From NCBI GenBank assembly GCA_964528155.1, contig CAZGRL010000092.1:1-14260 (forward strand): DNA of 14,260 nt, read 5' to 3'. The notes beneath the pieces were generated by a model, which made no database searches, was not told the origin of the DNA, and was given only the letters and a program-made list of their open reading frames with translations. Shown here one piece after another: positions 1 to 6,377 of this stretch (the stretch's first letter is position 1; each line of letters opens with the position of its first letter). The translations under genes and the position numbers were made by a program. Source of the DNA: G001797105 sp964528155. GTDB lineage: Bacteria; Chloroflexota; Anaerolineae; Anaerolineales; E44-bin32.

Positions 1-72
1 ACTACCATACAAGCTTCATCTTGAGGAGGGTCCGGCAATTCATTCACACGCTCTAAAGGGGAAGGGGGATAA

Positions 73-119
73 ACGGGAAACGGGGGTTGTGCGAAGAACG
101 CACAACCCCCGTTTCCCGT
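73..119. repeat. Long perfect hairpin (21-bp arms)
   Basis: Arms at 73-93 and 99-119 are exact inverted copies (left arm begins ACGGGAAACGGG) around a 5-nt loop. It lies about 220 bp past the stop of the histidine kinase gene. It could stop minus-strand transcription, but no T-run follows it on either strand. The arm occurs a third time at 257-275, so it is better seen as a repeated sequence than as a dedicated terminator. Confidence 0.8.
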
Positions 120-185
120 AGCGAGCAACTGGATCGGCGAATCCCGCAGGATGCAACAGGCTTGCGGAATCTCCGTCGTGTTTCA

Positions 186-257
186 GTCATCCTGCCTGCC
201 CTGGCCTGCGGCCAGGGAGCGGAATGAGGCTCGCAGAGCCGAATGCAGTCGAAGGAC
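186..257 (+). repeat. Degenerate dispersed-repeat-like element
   Basis: The stretch opens with GTCATCCTG and closes with GTCGAAGGAC. In between are two small hairpins: CCCTGGCC/GGCCAGGG (199-206 and 210-217) and GGCTC/GAGCC (228-232 and 236-240). The GTCATCCTG ... GTCGAAGGA(T/C) layout resembles a short non-coding repeat type often seen in environmental bacterial genomes; that link comes from memory and could not be searched. No protein is supported here. Confidence 0.4.
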
Positions 258-275
258 GCACAACCCCCGTTTCCC
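257..275 (+). repeat. Third copy of the hairpin arm
   Basis: These 19 bases repeat the right arm of the upstream hairpin (99-117) exactly. The copy sits directly at the end of the GTCGAAGGAC-type element. The rest of 1-336 shows no gene or RNA that I can support. Confidence 0.8.
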
Positions 276-336
276 TCACCTGGCATGTGAATCTGAAAGC
301 TAGGTTGTCGATTTCATCCAACTTGAAGAGGCAGAC

Positions 337-1731
337 CTACAAGGCTGGAAGCTCGACGCGGAACACCGCCCCACCTCCATCGCGATTGCCGGCGGAGATC
401 TTCCCCCCGTGGGCCTCGACAAGCTGTCGGGCTATGGCCAGTCCCAGTCCGGTCCCACCTCGGCTGCGGTCGCGCGCACGGTCGGCACGATAGAAGCGCT
501 CAAACAGAAACGGTAGCGCTTCCGGAGGAATACCTTCGCCGCGATCGGCCACTTCGATCACCGCCGTACGATCGGCAGACATCCGCCGCAGCGATAGCAC
601 GACGTCGCCCTCATTGGAGGAATGGCGAATGGCATTGCCGATCAGATTGCCCAAGACCTGCTCAATCCGTCCTGGATCGACCTCGGCCGCGATCGCATCC
701 GCCGGAAGTTCCAACGTCAATTTCACTCCGGTCTTCTCGGCCTGTGCCCGATAGCTCTCAACGCTTTGTTCAAGGCTGTGGCGTAGATCAACTCGCCTGC
801 GCTCCAATGCCAGCTGGCCCGAGTCGGCCAACGCCAGTGTGCGCAAGTCCTCGACCAATCGATTCAGCATCGTGCTTTGCTCGAGGACCGTCTGGATTGA
901 TTCCGGCTCCGCTGGATACACCCCGTCGATGATCGCCTCGAGTTGGGCCTGCATCACGGCCAACGGATTCCTCAGTTCGTGGGCGATGTCGGCCGTCATC
1001 TCGCGCCGGAGGTGTTCGGCGCGTTCGAGATTCTCCGCCATCCGGTTGAAGGAGGCCGACAACTCGCCGATCTCATCTTGACTCCGAACCGATACGCGCC
1101 GCGTCAGATCGCCCTGGGCCAGCGCGCGCGAAGCAGCCGTCAGCTCCCTGACCGGTCGCAGCAGCCCGACCGCCAGCGCTCCTCCCAGCACCAACGCGAC
1201 CCCTCCGGCGGCCAGAGCTGCCAACCATACGGCCCGGTTGACGCGCGCCAGCAGATCGGCTTCCAGTTGCGAAGGACCGCTGCCCGCCAGCACGAGGTAG
1301 CCAACCGTGTTCCCATCGACGCTGATCTCGGTCGCAGCCTGGCGATCGGCCGCCGTCATCAGTGAACCGGCAGATCCGGGTGGGCCGACAACGACGATCC
1401 CGCTCGCATCGGCCAGGGTCACATCCGGCGCACCCATTCCGTGCATTGGACCGCCCATGCCGCGCCCGGTCCCCTGCGCACCGGACCCTCCTGACAGGAA
1501 ACTGCCGACCTGGTCCCAACTTCCTCGCCCGCGATAGTACGCCGCAAGCTGGTCTCGCAACGCGCTTGCATCCGTCATCCCGCCCTGGAACATGAAACCG
1601 CGCACTTCGTTCGCCGCCGTCCGATTTGCCAGGACCGAGACCACGACGACGCCGACCAGCACTACGGCAGCAAAGGCCAGGACGAGCTTCCATCCCAGAC
1701 TGACGCGGGAGAGGGGACTCTTAACACTCAT
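337..1731 (-). CDS. Sensor histidine kinase (HAMP, HisKA, HATPase; BaeS-like)
   Basis: Membrane sensor kinase that should autophosphorylate on a His and pass phosphate to the response regulator encoded just upstream. Numbering from the GTG at 1734: TM1 about 14-36; extracytoplasmic sensor about 37-167; TM2 about 168-192; HAMP about 192-245 ending in an EIGELSASFN motif; HisKA with the H-box AHELRNPLA (His252); ATPase domain with N-box GNLIGNAIRH (Asn367), DRGEGI (Asp397), FERFYRAD and GTGLGLA (427-433). All catalytic boxes are intact and the 464-465 residue length is normal. The sensor has a Gly/Met/His cluster at about 88-103 (GMGGPMHGMG), which could bind metal; this is inference. GTG (1734) and ATG (1731) are adjacent possible starts. 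Both overlap the end of the regulator gene (11-14 nt), which suggests translational coupling. The ligand is unknown. Confidence 0.93.
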   Translation of the reverse strand: MSVKSPLSRVSLGWKLVLAFAAVVLVGVVVVSVLANRTAANEVRGFMFQGGMTDASALRDQLAAYYRGRGSWDQVGSFLSGGSGAQGTGRGMGGPMHGMGAPDVTLADASGIVVVGPPGSAGSLMTAADRQAATEISVDGNTVGYLVLAGSGPSQLEADLLARVNRAVWLAALAAGGVALVLGGALAVGLLRPVRELTAASRALAQGDLTRRVSVRSQDEIGELSASFNRMAENLERAEHLRREMTADIAHELRNPLAVMQAQLEAIIDGVYPAEPESIQTVLEQSTMLNRLVEDLRTLALADSGQLALERRRVDLRHSLEQSVESYRAQAEKTGVKLTLELPADAIAAEVDPGRIEQVLGNLIGNAIRHSSNEGDVVLSLRRMSADRTAVIEVADRGEGIPPEALPFLFERFYRADRARDRSRGGTGLGLAIARQLVEAHGGKISAGNRDGGGAVFRVELPAL

Positions 1732-2476
1732 CACTGAAACGATACCCGACTCCGAACACGGTCAAGATGTATTGAGGCTGCTTGGGATCAGGTTCGATCT
1801 TCGCTCGCAGGTTCTTGATGTGCGCGTCCACGGTGCGCTCGTAGCCTTCGTAGGCCTCCCCCTGGGCTGCAGCCAGAAGCTGAAGTCGGGTGAAGGCACG
1901 CCCGGGCTGCCCGACGAGAGCCGCCAGAAGGCTGAACTCAGTCGGAGTGAGCTGCGCCTCGTGATCGCCGACAAAAGCCCGGTGGCGCTCGAGGTCGACC
2001 TCGACGTCGGCGGCCCGCAGCACTCGAGGTTCACTCGGCCCGGCTCGCGCCCGGCGTAAAACCGCGCGCACACGCGCCACAACCTCCCTCGGGCTGAACG
2101 GCTTGACGATATAGTCGTCGGCACCGATCTCCAATCCAACCAGCCGGTCCGCTTCTTCGACTCGGGCTGTGACCATGATGATCGGCACATCAGACTTGCG
2201 CCGGATCTGACGGGCCACATCAAGGCCGTCGATGCCGGGAAGGTTTAGATCCAGCAGGATGATGTCGGCCGGTTTGTGGTTGAACTGCGAAATGGCTGAA
2301 ACGCCATCGTGCACGGCCTGGACGCGATATCCAGCGCGTTCCAGATAGTCGCGCAAGACTTGCGCCAGCTCTGCTTCGTCTTCGACAATCAGCACCGAGC
2401 CGTTCACATCCTGATTATAACGGCCGGCCATGTCGACCAGCAGCCTTTTCCCATCAGACGTCATCTTGGGATCCAT
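1721..2476 (-). CDS. OmpR/PhoB-family response regulator
   Basis: DNA-binding partner of the overlapping kinase. The receiver domain begins at VLIVEDE (acidic pocket Glu32/Asp33), has phosphoacceptor Asp76 in ILLDLNLPG, switch Thr103 in MVTAR and Lys125 in VKPF. A linker is followed by a winged-helix domain with LTPTEFSLL, then RTVDAHIKNLRAKI and the C-terminal GVGYRF hairpin, as in the OmpR family. About 28 residues precede VLIVEDE, more than usual. Later starts at ATG 2431 or GTG 2407 are therefore possible, and no start has a clear ribosome binding site. A TATAAT on the minus strand (2414-2419) lies inside this extension, and would fit an internal promoter if the short form is the real one. 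The likely order of transcription is exported protein, regulator, kinase. Confidence 0.94.
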   Translation of the reverse strand: MDPKMTSDGKRLLVDMAGRYNQDVNGSVLIVEDEAELAQVLRDYLERAGYRVQAVHDGVSAISQFNHKPADIILLDLNLPGIDGLDVARQIRRKSDVPIIMVTARVEEADRLVGLEIGADDYIVKPFSPREVVARVRAVLRRARAGPSEPRVLRAADVEVDLERHRAFVGDHEAQLTPTEFSLLAALVGQPGRAFTRLQLLAAAQGEAYEGYERTVDAHIKNLRAKIEPDPKQPQYILTVFGVGYRFSDEC

Positions 2477-2494
2477 GTCTCTTCGATCAACAAG

Positions 2495-2529
2495 GGGTCC
2501 GGGAGAGCGTGCTTCTCTCTCCCGAACCC
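2495..2529 (-). promoter_or_regulatory. Stem-loop between exported-protein and regulator genes
   Basis: 13-bp arms at 2495-2507 and 2517-2529 pair with a single mismatch around a 9-nt loop. It lies in the 98-bp gap between the stop of the exported protein and the start of the response regulator. There is no T-run after it on the minus strand. It may be an attenuator or RNA-stability element setting the ratio of the first gene to the other two, rather than a full terminator. Confidence 0.5.
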
Positions 2530-2574
2530 TTCTCGTTGCCCTTCAGTCCCCTGACGGAGTGCACTTCCGGCGTC

Positions 2575-3111
2575 CTACTGGCGCTGGAAGCCGCCCCCGC
2601 CACGGTTTCCGAACATCCCCGGCCCACTGGAGCGAGCACTGGCGTCATCGCTGTCGCCCCGCATCGGGCACTCGCCGCCGGCGCCGGTCCCGTCCATCAG
2701 TCGGAGCATCGATTGCGTCTGCTGCTGGAGCACCACACCGTTCGCCTGGGCGTTGTCGATGGCGGTCTGCCGAACTTCGTTGAACAGGGTGCGGAACTCG
2801 TCCAACGAGTATCCTTCAGCCTGGGCAATAGCGCTAAGCGTCTCGCCGGCCGCCAGTCGATCCTCCACCTCTGTGGTTGAAAGCCCGAGCGCGTCGGCGA
2901 AGGCGGCGACGAGATAGTCGTGCAGAGGCCCTTCGGCGCCGGCCGCGTTCCCCCACATGTGCCCCATACCGAATAAACCCCACGGCTGTGGCGTGGCAGC
3001 CGGATCCTGTCCGGTTGTCTGTGCGGAGGCGTCTACGACACCCACCGCACCGATCACACCTACAAGCGCCACAACCGCGATCACTGCCATAGCTACTGTT
3101 GTCTTCTTCAT
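2575..3111 (-). CDS. Exported small protein with Met/His/Gly clusters, unknown function
   Basis: 178 residues from ATG 3111. A Lys-Lys N-terminus and hydrophobic core (7-27) end in DASA-Q, a likely signal peptidase I site after Ala30. The mature part has a WGLFGMGHMWGN segment (44-55) and a helical stretch with the pattern ALGLSTTEVEDRLAAGETLSAIAQAEGY (about 74-101). That pattern is common in secreted proteins of high-GC bacteria. The C-terminus is Gly/Ser-rich (GPGMFGNRGGGG) with one Cys in GECPM. AAGGAG at 3125-3130 lies 11 nt from ATG 3111 and 2 nt from ATG 3120, so the MKK start is preferred. The open frame runs further upstream to 3486, but without a signal-like start. It is the first gene of the two-component operon. 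Metal binding or envelope-stress accessory roles are inferences. Confidence 0.8.
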   Translation of the reverse strand: MKKTTVAMAVIAVVALVGVIGAVGVVDASAQTTGQDPAATPQPWGLFGMGHMWGNAAGAEGPLHDYLVAAFADALGLSTTEVEDRLAAGETLSAIAQAEGYSLDEFRTLFNEVRQTAIDNAQANGVVLQQQTQSMLRLMDGTGAGGECPMRGDSDDASARSSGPGMFGNRGGGGFQRQ

Positions 3112-3189
3112 CTTGTCCATCACTCCTTGTCTTAGATGTTTGCGTCGTCTGACGGTTTCTTTCATACGCTGACAGCCTAGCCGGAGCCT

Positions 3190-3205
3190 GTGAAGAAATC
3201 GTGAA
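3190..3205 (-). promoter_or_regulatory. 11-bp-period direct repeat, candidate response-regulator site
   Basis: GTGAA occurs at 3190-3194 and 3201-3205, exactly one 11-bp step apart; on the minus strand this reads TTCAC-N6-TTCAC. A possible -10 (TATGAA, 3161-3166) would place the repeat just upstream of its -35 position (3184-3189). OmpR-family dimers typically bind such tandem repeats there. Autoregulation by the operon's own regulator is the simplest reading. The promoter assignment is weak. Confidence 0.45.
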
Positions 3206-3503
3206 GGATAGAAGAAGACCTTCTGCGGAAGGTAGACGAGCCACAGCATCCGAATCGGATGAGCCCTGCATCGACGAGTGCAACCGAGCGAGATCTGGTT
3301 CCATCCATGCATGCTATTGGCCCCGGGCCCAGGCATCGAATCGACGATGGCAGTGCCGATGGCGCGCGCCCAGATCGGATACCGCCGACCGCGGGGCCAA
3401 GCGCCACCGAAACGAGTTGCACAGCTGGGGAGAGCGCGGTCCAGACCCTCAACTCCTGGGGAGATCACCGCCCCCATCGCGCACAACCCCTGACCAAGGG
3501 GTC

Positions 3504-3532
3504 TTGCGTTATTCTCAGAAAATGTCTACACT
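3504..3532 (+). promoter_or_regulatory. Sigma70-like promoter of the histone-like gene
   Basis: TTGCGT (3504-3509) and TACACT (3527-3532) are separated by 17 bp. They lie 32 bp upstream of the ATG, with a GGAGGT ribosome binding site at 3553-3558. A small dyad ACCCC/GGGGT (3486-3502) abuts the -35. The rest of the 3206-3503 gap shows nothing I can support. Confidence 0.6.
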
Positions 3533-3564
3533 GGCATGAACTCGCGCCAACTGGAGGTGGGAAC

Positions 3565-4145
3565 ATGGCAGTAAAGAGGGCAGCAAAGAAGAGGGTGGCC
3601 AAGAAGTCTACGGCCCGCAAGTCGACGCGTAAGACTGCGCGCAAGTCGACCCGCAAGGCGACTCGCAAGACGGCGCGCAAGTCGACCCGCAAGACGGCGC
3701 GCAAGTCGACGCGTAAGACTGCGCGCAAGTCGACTCGCAAGGCGGCGCGCAAATCGTCCGCCAAGAAGTCGACCCGCAAGACAGCGCGCAAGTCGTCTCG
3801 CAAGACGGCGCGCAAGTCGACCCGCAAGGCGGCGCGCAAGTCGTCCGCCAAGAAGTCGACCCGCAAGANNNNNNNNNNNNNNNNNNNNNNNNNNNNNNNN
3901 NNNNNNNNNNNNNNNNNNNNNNNNNNNNNNNNNNNNNNNNNNNNNNNNNNNNNNNNNNNNNNNNNNNNAAGTCGACCCGCAAGGCGGCGCGCAAGTCGTC
4001 CGCCAAGAAGTCGACCCGCAAGACGGCGCGCAAGTCCACTCGCAAGTCTACGCGCAAACCCTCTGCAAAGAAGTCGACCGCGCGCAGATCAGCGAGAAAG
4101 TCCTCGGCCAAGACCCCGGCCACCGAAGAAATGGCCCCCATGTAG
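3565..4145 (+). CDS. Histone H1-like Lys/Arg/Ser/Thr/Ala repeat protein (interrupted by N gap)
   Basis: Extremely basic low-complexity protein, MAVKRAAKKRVAKK followed by runs of the octad KSTRKTAR and the variant KAARKSSAKKSTR. It ends in a short acidic tail, TPATEEMAPM. This composition is that of bacterial histone H1-like nucleoid proteins, which bind DNA non-specifically and compact it; no globular domain is visible. The strong GGAGGT site 6 nt before ATG 3565 fixes the start. A run of 100 Ns (3869-3968) breaks the gene: 101 codons plus one base precede it and 59 codons, including the stop, follow. Read literally, the Ns put the 3' part out of frame. Joining the flanks through their shared 55 nt restores one frame of 141 residues. 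The true repeat number is unknown. The opposite-strand open frames here are mirror artefacts of the repeat. Confidence 0.88.
3598..4068 (+). repeat. Tandem 24-bp coding repeat
   Basis: Repeating unit of about 24 bp encoding KSTRKTAR (for example AAGTCGACCCGCAAG then ACGGCGCGC), with synonymous variants and interspersed KSSAKKSTR units. The array straddles the N gap, and its near-identical copies are the likely cause of the assembly break. The region can change length by unit gain or loss without a frameshift. Confidence 0.85.
3869..3968. other. Assembly gap placeholder (100 Ns)
   Basis: Exactly 100 Ns. The 55 bases before it (3814-3868) and the 55 bases after it (3969-4023) are identical, so the two pieces may overlap directly and the gap may not exist as drawn. 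Confidence 0.95.
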
Positions 4146-4183
4146 CCCGCAAAGAGAAGAAGCGAGAAGTAAGTCAGGCTATT

Positions 4184-4230
4184 GCACGAGGCCCGGCCGT
4201 GATTCGACACGTCGGGCCTCGTGCTTGTTT
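4184..4230 (+). terminator. Rho-independent terminator of the histone-like gene
   Basis: 12-bp arms GCACGAGGCCCG (4184-4195) and its complement (4213-4224), with further pairing CGTG/CACG inside the loop, are followed by TTGTTT. It lies 39 bp after the stop codon. Confidence 0.8.
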
Positions 4231-4284
4231 GCGAGCCTGGCGAGATCCATTGCGGCGATCTCGACGTAGCTGAGACGCAGCTGA

Positions 4285-4321
4285 AACGAAGCGGCAGGCG
4301 GAATCCGCCTGCCGCTTCGTT
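4285..4321 (-). terminator. Strong hairpin between convergent genes
   Basis: 18-bp perfect arms (starting AACGAAGCGGCAGG) surround a single-base centre. It lies 36 bp past the stop of the minus-strand 48-residue gene and downstream of the plus-strand histone-like gene. The minus-strand side continues TTTC and the plus-strand side CGGAATAATA, so neither T-tract is good. It most likely ends minus-strand transcription or blocks it from both sides. Confidence 0.6.
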
Positions 4322-4357
4322 CGGAATAATAGGATTCGGGTCGGTCCCGGGAATGCC

Positions 4358-4504
4358 CTAGTGCGAGCGCGGTCGCCGCATGAACACCAATACCGCCATC
4401 AAGATGCCGATGAAGAAAGTCAGCACGCCCATCACGCAGAAGATCCCGAGAGTGATGTACTGGTCGGGCGTCAAGCCGAACGGCAAGGTCACAGTCGGTT
4501 CCAT
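4358..4504 (-). CDS. Small single-span membrane protein (48 residues)
   Basis: Short open frame starting MEPTVTLPFGLTPDQYITLG, then a hydrophobic segment (about 17-42, with IFCVMGVLTFF and ILMAVLVFM) and a basic tail RRPRSH. This is the layout of a one-pass protein with the positive end inside. GAGGAGGA lies 3 nt before the ATG (minus strand, 4508-4515), which strongly supports translation. A terminator-like hairpin follows. It is on the same strand as, and 180 bp downstream of, the PadR/membrane-protein pair, and may be transcribed with them or alone. No family recognised. Confidence 0.8.
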   Translation of the reverse strand: MEPTVTLPFGLTPDQYITLGIFCVMGVLTFFIGILMAVLVFMRRPRSH

Positions 4505-4684
4505 GCGTCCTCCTCAGCCGATCAGCACGAGTCTAGAGGGTCTTGGTGCTGGCCGCAATCACCATTGAGGCATACTCTCGCCAGCTTCAAGATCGGGCGA
4601 AGACTGCCGAGGCTTCCCCACGCGGGGCGCGCACGAGTCACATTTGCAGACGGAGGAGCGTATTCCGGCCGGAAGCCGCCAGAA

Positions 4685-5782
4685 TCAAGCAGGTCGACCG
4701 AAGGCAGTGCGCAAGGGGCGCAGCAACCAACCCATCGTCGGACCGGAGAGCAGGAGGGCCGTACCCAATACAATGAGCGGGACGACAGGCGACGATCTGC
4801 TTTGCGCCGCCAGCCACTCGCTCCAGACCTGATTCGCCAGGATGAAAGAAGCCAGGTTCAACACCCCGACGGCGACGATTGGAAAGAGTACCGAGATTCC
4901 GGTCTTGCGCGCGTAGGCGTACACCAAGCCGGAGTACACCAGGCCGAGCGGTGCGGCCAAAGGCGCCAGGTCATGGCGGAAGAAAGGTCCGGCGATGATC
5001 GCCAGATACATCGACAGGCCAAACGTCCCGGCTGCGGCCAGGCTAAAAAGTCCTGCCCGACGCACGCCGCGCATCGCCGACGCGACCAACAAGCCGACAC
5101 CGACTGCAAAGAAGATCAGCGTCAGGGTGGTCTCGGCCCACCCGGGTAGCGCGCGGCCGGCCTCCTCAGCCTCACCCACAAAGCTTTGGACGAGGAGAGC
5201 TGCTCCGATCAGTGCGGCGCCAATCCAGCTCCATCCCCAATCCGGCAACCGACGGACGAGCGCCAGCACGGCGCCGACACCGATCACTCCCATGGGGATG
5301 AGCCCGATGCCAACGCTGAGGTACAGCCGCCAAGTAGGGACCGTATACCACGGTCCGCCTCGAACAAGCGAGGTCGCAGCGATACCCGCGCCGAACAGAA
5401 GCGGCGGTAAGGCTGCGATGATGTCCCTGGAATCCGCGCGATCGAGCGGGGCAATAGAGCGCTGACTCTCATCAGCCATGACGGCTCTCCTCATCAGGCT
5501 TTCCGTATCCGGACCGGGCCGCGCCATTCTGTCATCCACGTTCGAACTCCCGGATCGCCGAAGCATGGCCTCGAGATGTTGATGTGCGACTGCCTTGCCC
5601 CACCCAGCAATCTCGTGAATGCAGAACTGCACCAACGAGCCCCAACTTTCACTGGCCTTGTCTCGGACGGCCAGCTCGAAGACCCAGCGAAGCTCCTCGC
5701 CGAATGCCTGGCGGAAATCGGCCGGGTACAGCGCGATCGACCAGGAGTACATGCGGGATAGCATCCGCAGACAGGTGTTCAC
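4685..5782 (-). CDS. PadR-linked polytopic membrane protein, unknown function
   Basis: 365 residues. An N-terminal cytoplasmic segment of about 90 residues contains LYPADFRQAFGEELRWVFELAVRD. Short domains of this type (LYP-x-x-FR-x-x-(F/Y)GEE) often precede transmembrane parts in proteins encoded next to PadR regulators. The rest holds about eight hydrophobic spans, from IIAALPPLLFGAGIAA to VVPLIVLGTALLLSGPTMGWLL. No ATPase or catalytic motif is seen. The GTG start at 5782 overlaps the regulator's TGA (GTGA), so the two are translationally coupled and surely one operon. ATG codons at residues 7 and 11 are alternative starts. Function is unknown; an envelope-stress or drug-response role is only a guess from the PadR link. 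Confidence 0.82.
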   Translation of the reverse strand: MNTCLRMLSRMYSWSIALYPADFRQAFGEELRWVFELAVRDKASESWGSLVQFCIHEIAGWGKAVAHQHLEAMLRRSGSSNVDDRMARPGPDTESLMRRAVMADESQRSIAPLDRADSRDIIAALPPLLFGAGIAATSLVRGGPWYTVPTWRLYLSVGIGLIPMGVIGVGAVLALVRRLPDWGWSWIGAALIGAALLVQSFVGEAEEAGRALPGWAETTLTLIFFAVGVGLLVASAMRGVRRAGLFSLAAAGTFGLSMYLAIIAGPFFRHDLAPLAAPLGLVYSGLVYAYARKTGISVLFPIVAVGVLNLASFILANQVWSEWLAAQSRSSPVVPLIVLGTALLLSGPTMGWLLRPLRTAFGRPA

Positions 5783-6156
5783 GCGTTCGCTCCGCTCGTC
5801 CGCAGGCGGGCGACTTCTGCCAGGTCCTCGATGCGCCGCACCTCACCTTCCAGCGTGCGGCGCCCGAACTTCGAGAGGGCATAGGACTTGCGCGATCGGC
5901 TGGATTCTTCCGCGCTGCCGGATGACTTCTTCGAGGGGATGCGCTGGATCAGTCGCTGCTCGAGCAGGCGTTTCAACGCTCCATAGAGCGTTCCCGTGCT
6001 CAATCCGACCCGGCCGTCGCTCAACTCCTCGACATCCTTCATGATGGCATAGCCATGTTTGGGGCCCCCGGCCAGGCTCAAGAGGATGAAGAACGTCGCC
6101 TCAGATAGCGGAACGTGTTGTTCACCTGTCACCGGAGTAAAGAGCTCCTCTTTCAC
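5779..6156 (-). CDS. PadR-family transcriptional regulator
   Basis: 125 residues with the PadR winged helix. It starts at PLSEATFFILLSLAGGPKHGYAIMKDV, then has the recognition part VGLSTGTLYGALKRLLEQRLIQ, a wing with SRSRKSYALSKFGRRTL, and a short C-terminal helix that would make the dimer contact. PadR proteins repress their own operon and are released by small ligands or stress. The GTG at 6156 has no clear ribosome binding site. A GTG eight codons later (6132) is an alternative closer to the usual PadR N-terminus. Its TGA overlaps the start of the membrane protein gene. A near-perfect dyad overlaps the -10 of its promoter, consistent with self-repression. Confidence 0.93.
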   Translation of the reverse strand: MKEELFTPVTGEQHVPLSEATFFILLSLAGGPKHGYAIMKDVEELSDGRVGLSTGTLYGALKRLLEQRLIQRIPSKKSSGSAEESSRSRKSYALSKFGRRTLEGEVRRIEDLAEVARLRTSGANA

Positions 6157-6168
6157 CTATACGGCGAG

Positions 6169-6199
6169 CTACGACATGTCGCCTCACGACATATCGTAG
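6169..6199 (-). promoter_or_regulatory. Candidate PadR operator
   Basis: Inverted repeat with 13-bp arms: CTACGACATGTCG (6169-6181), 5-nt spacer, CGACATATCGTAG (6187-6199). The arms match at 12 of 13 positions. It contains ATGT-N9-ACAT, close to the ATGT/ACAT half-sites known for PadR proteins. It covers the -10 box and probable transcription start of the PadR promoter, so binding should block transcription. Confidence 0.75.
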
Positions 6200-6221
6200 C
6201 GGGGAAACTCGTCCGTGTCAA
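6193..6221 (-). promoter_or_regulatory. Sigma70-like promoter of the PadR operon
   Basis: On the minus strand, TTGACA (6216-6221) and TACGAT (6193-6198) are 17 bp apart, a near-consensus promoter about 37 bp upstream of the GTG. The -10 lies inside the PadR dyad. Confidence 0.8.
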
Positions 6222-6271
6222 GAAGCAGCCGTCAGACTCGTAGCCGGTATGGCCGTTGCATGTACGACAGG

Positions 6272-6344
6272 CGCCCCTGGCGCGATTCGAACGCGCAACC
6301 GTCGGATTAGAAGTCCGGCGCTCTATCCATTGAGCTACAGGGGC
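6272..6344 (-). tRNA. tRNA-Arg (anticodon TCT)
   Basis: Full cloverleaf of 73 nt. Acceptor arms GCCCCTG/CAGGGGC pair completely, the D stem is GCTC/GAGC, the anticodon loop CTTCTAA gives TCT (reads AGA), and the T arm GCGCG-TTCGAAT-CGCGC is perfect. The discriminator base is G and CCA is not encoded. The outermost anticodon-stem pair (27-43) is C-A. It starts 33 bp after the stop of the 148-residue gene on the same strand and could be co-transcribed with it. Confidence 0.96.
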
Positions 6345-6377
6345 TTGTCTGGATTCTAGAGGATCGGGGGCGACCGG

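Noticed and set aside
3112..3486. Long N-terminal extension of the exported protein to 3486
   Set aside because: A clear signal peptide begins at 3111 behind AAGGAG. The extension has non-protein-like composition and would cover the direct repeat and probable promoter.
3598..4068. Repeat array as a CRISPR
   Set aside because: The units are contiguous, have no unique spacers and are coding in frame.
3465..4210. Minus-strand frames rich in LRVDLRAVLR
   Set aside because: They are mirror frames of the low-complexity histone-like repeat, without ribosome binding sites; one runs through the N gap.
3969..4269. Continuation of the plus-strand frame after the Ns as an Arg/Pro/Ser-rich protein
   Set aside because: It arises from the arbitrary gap length; the correct frame after the gap continues the KSTRK repeat to TAG at 4143-4145.
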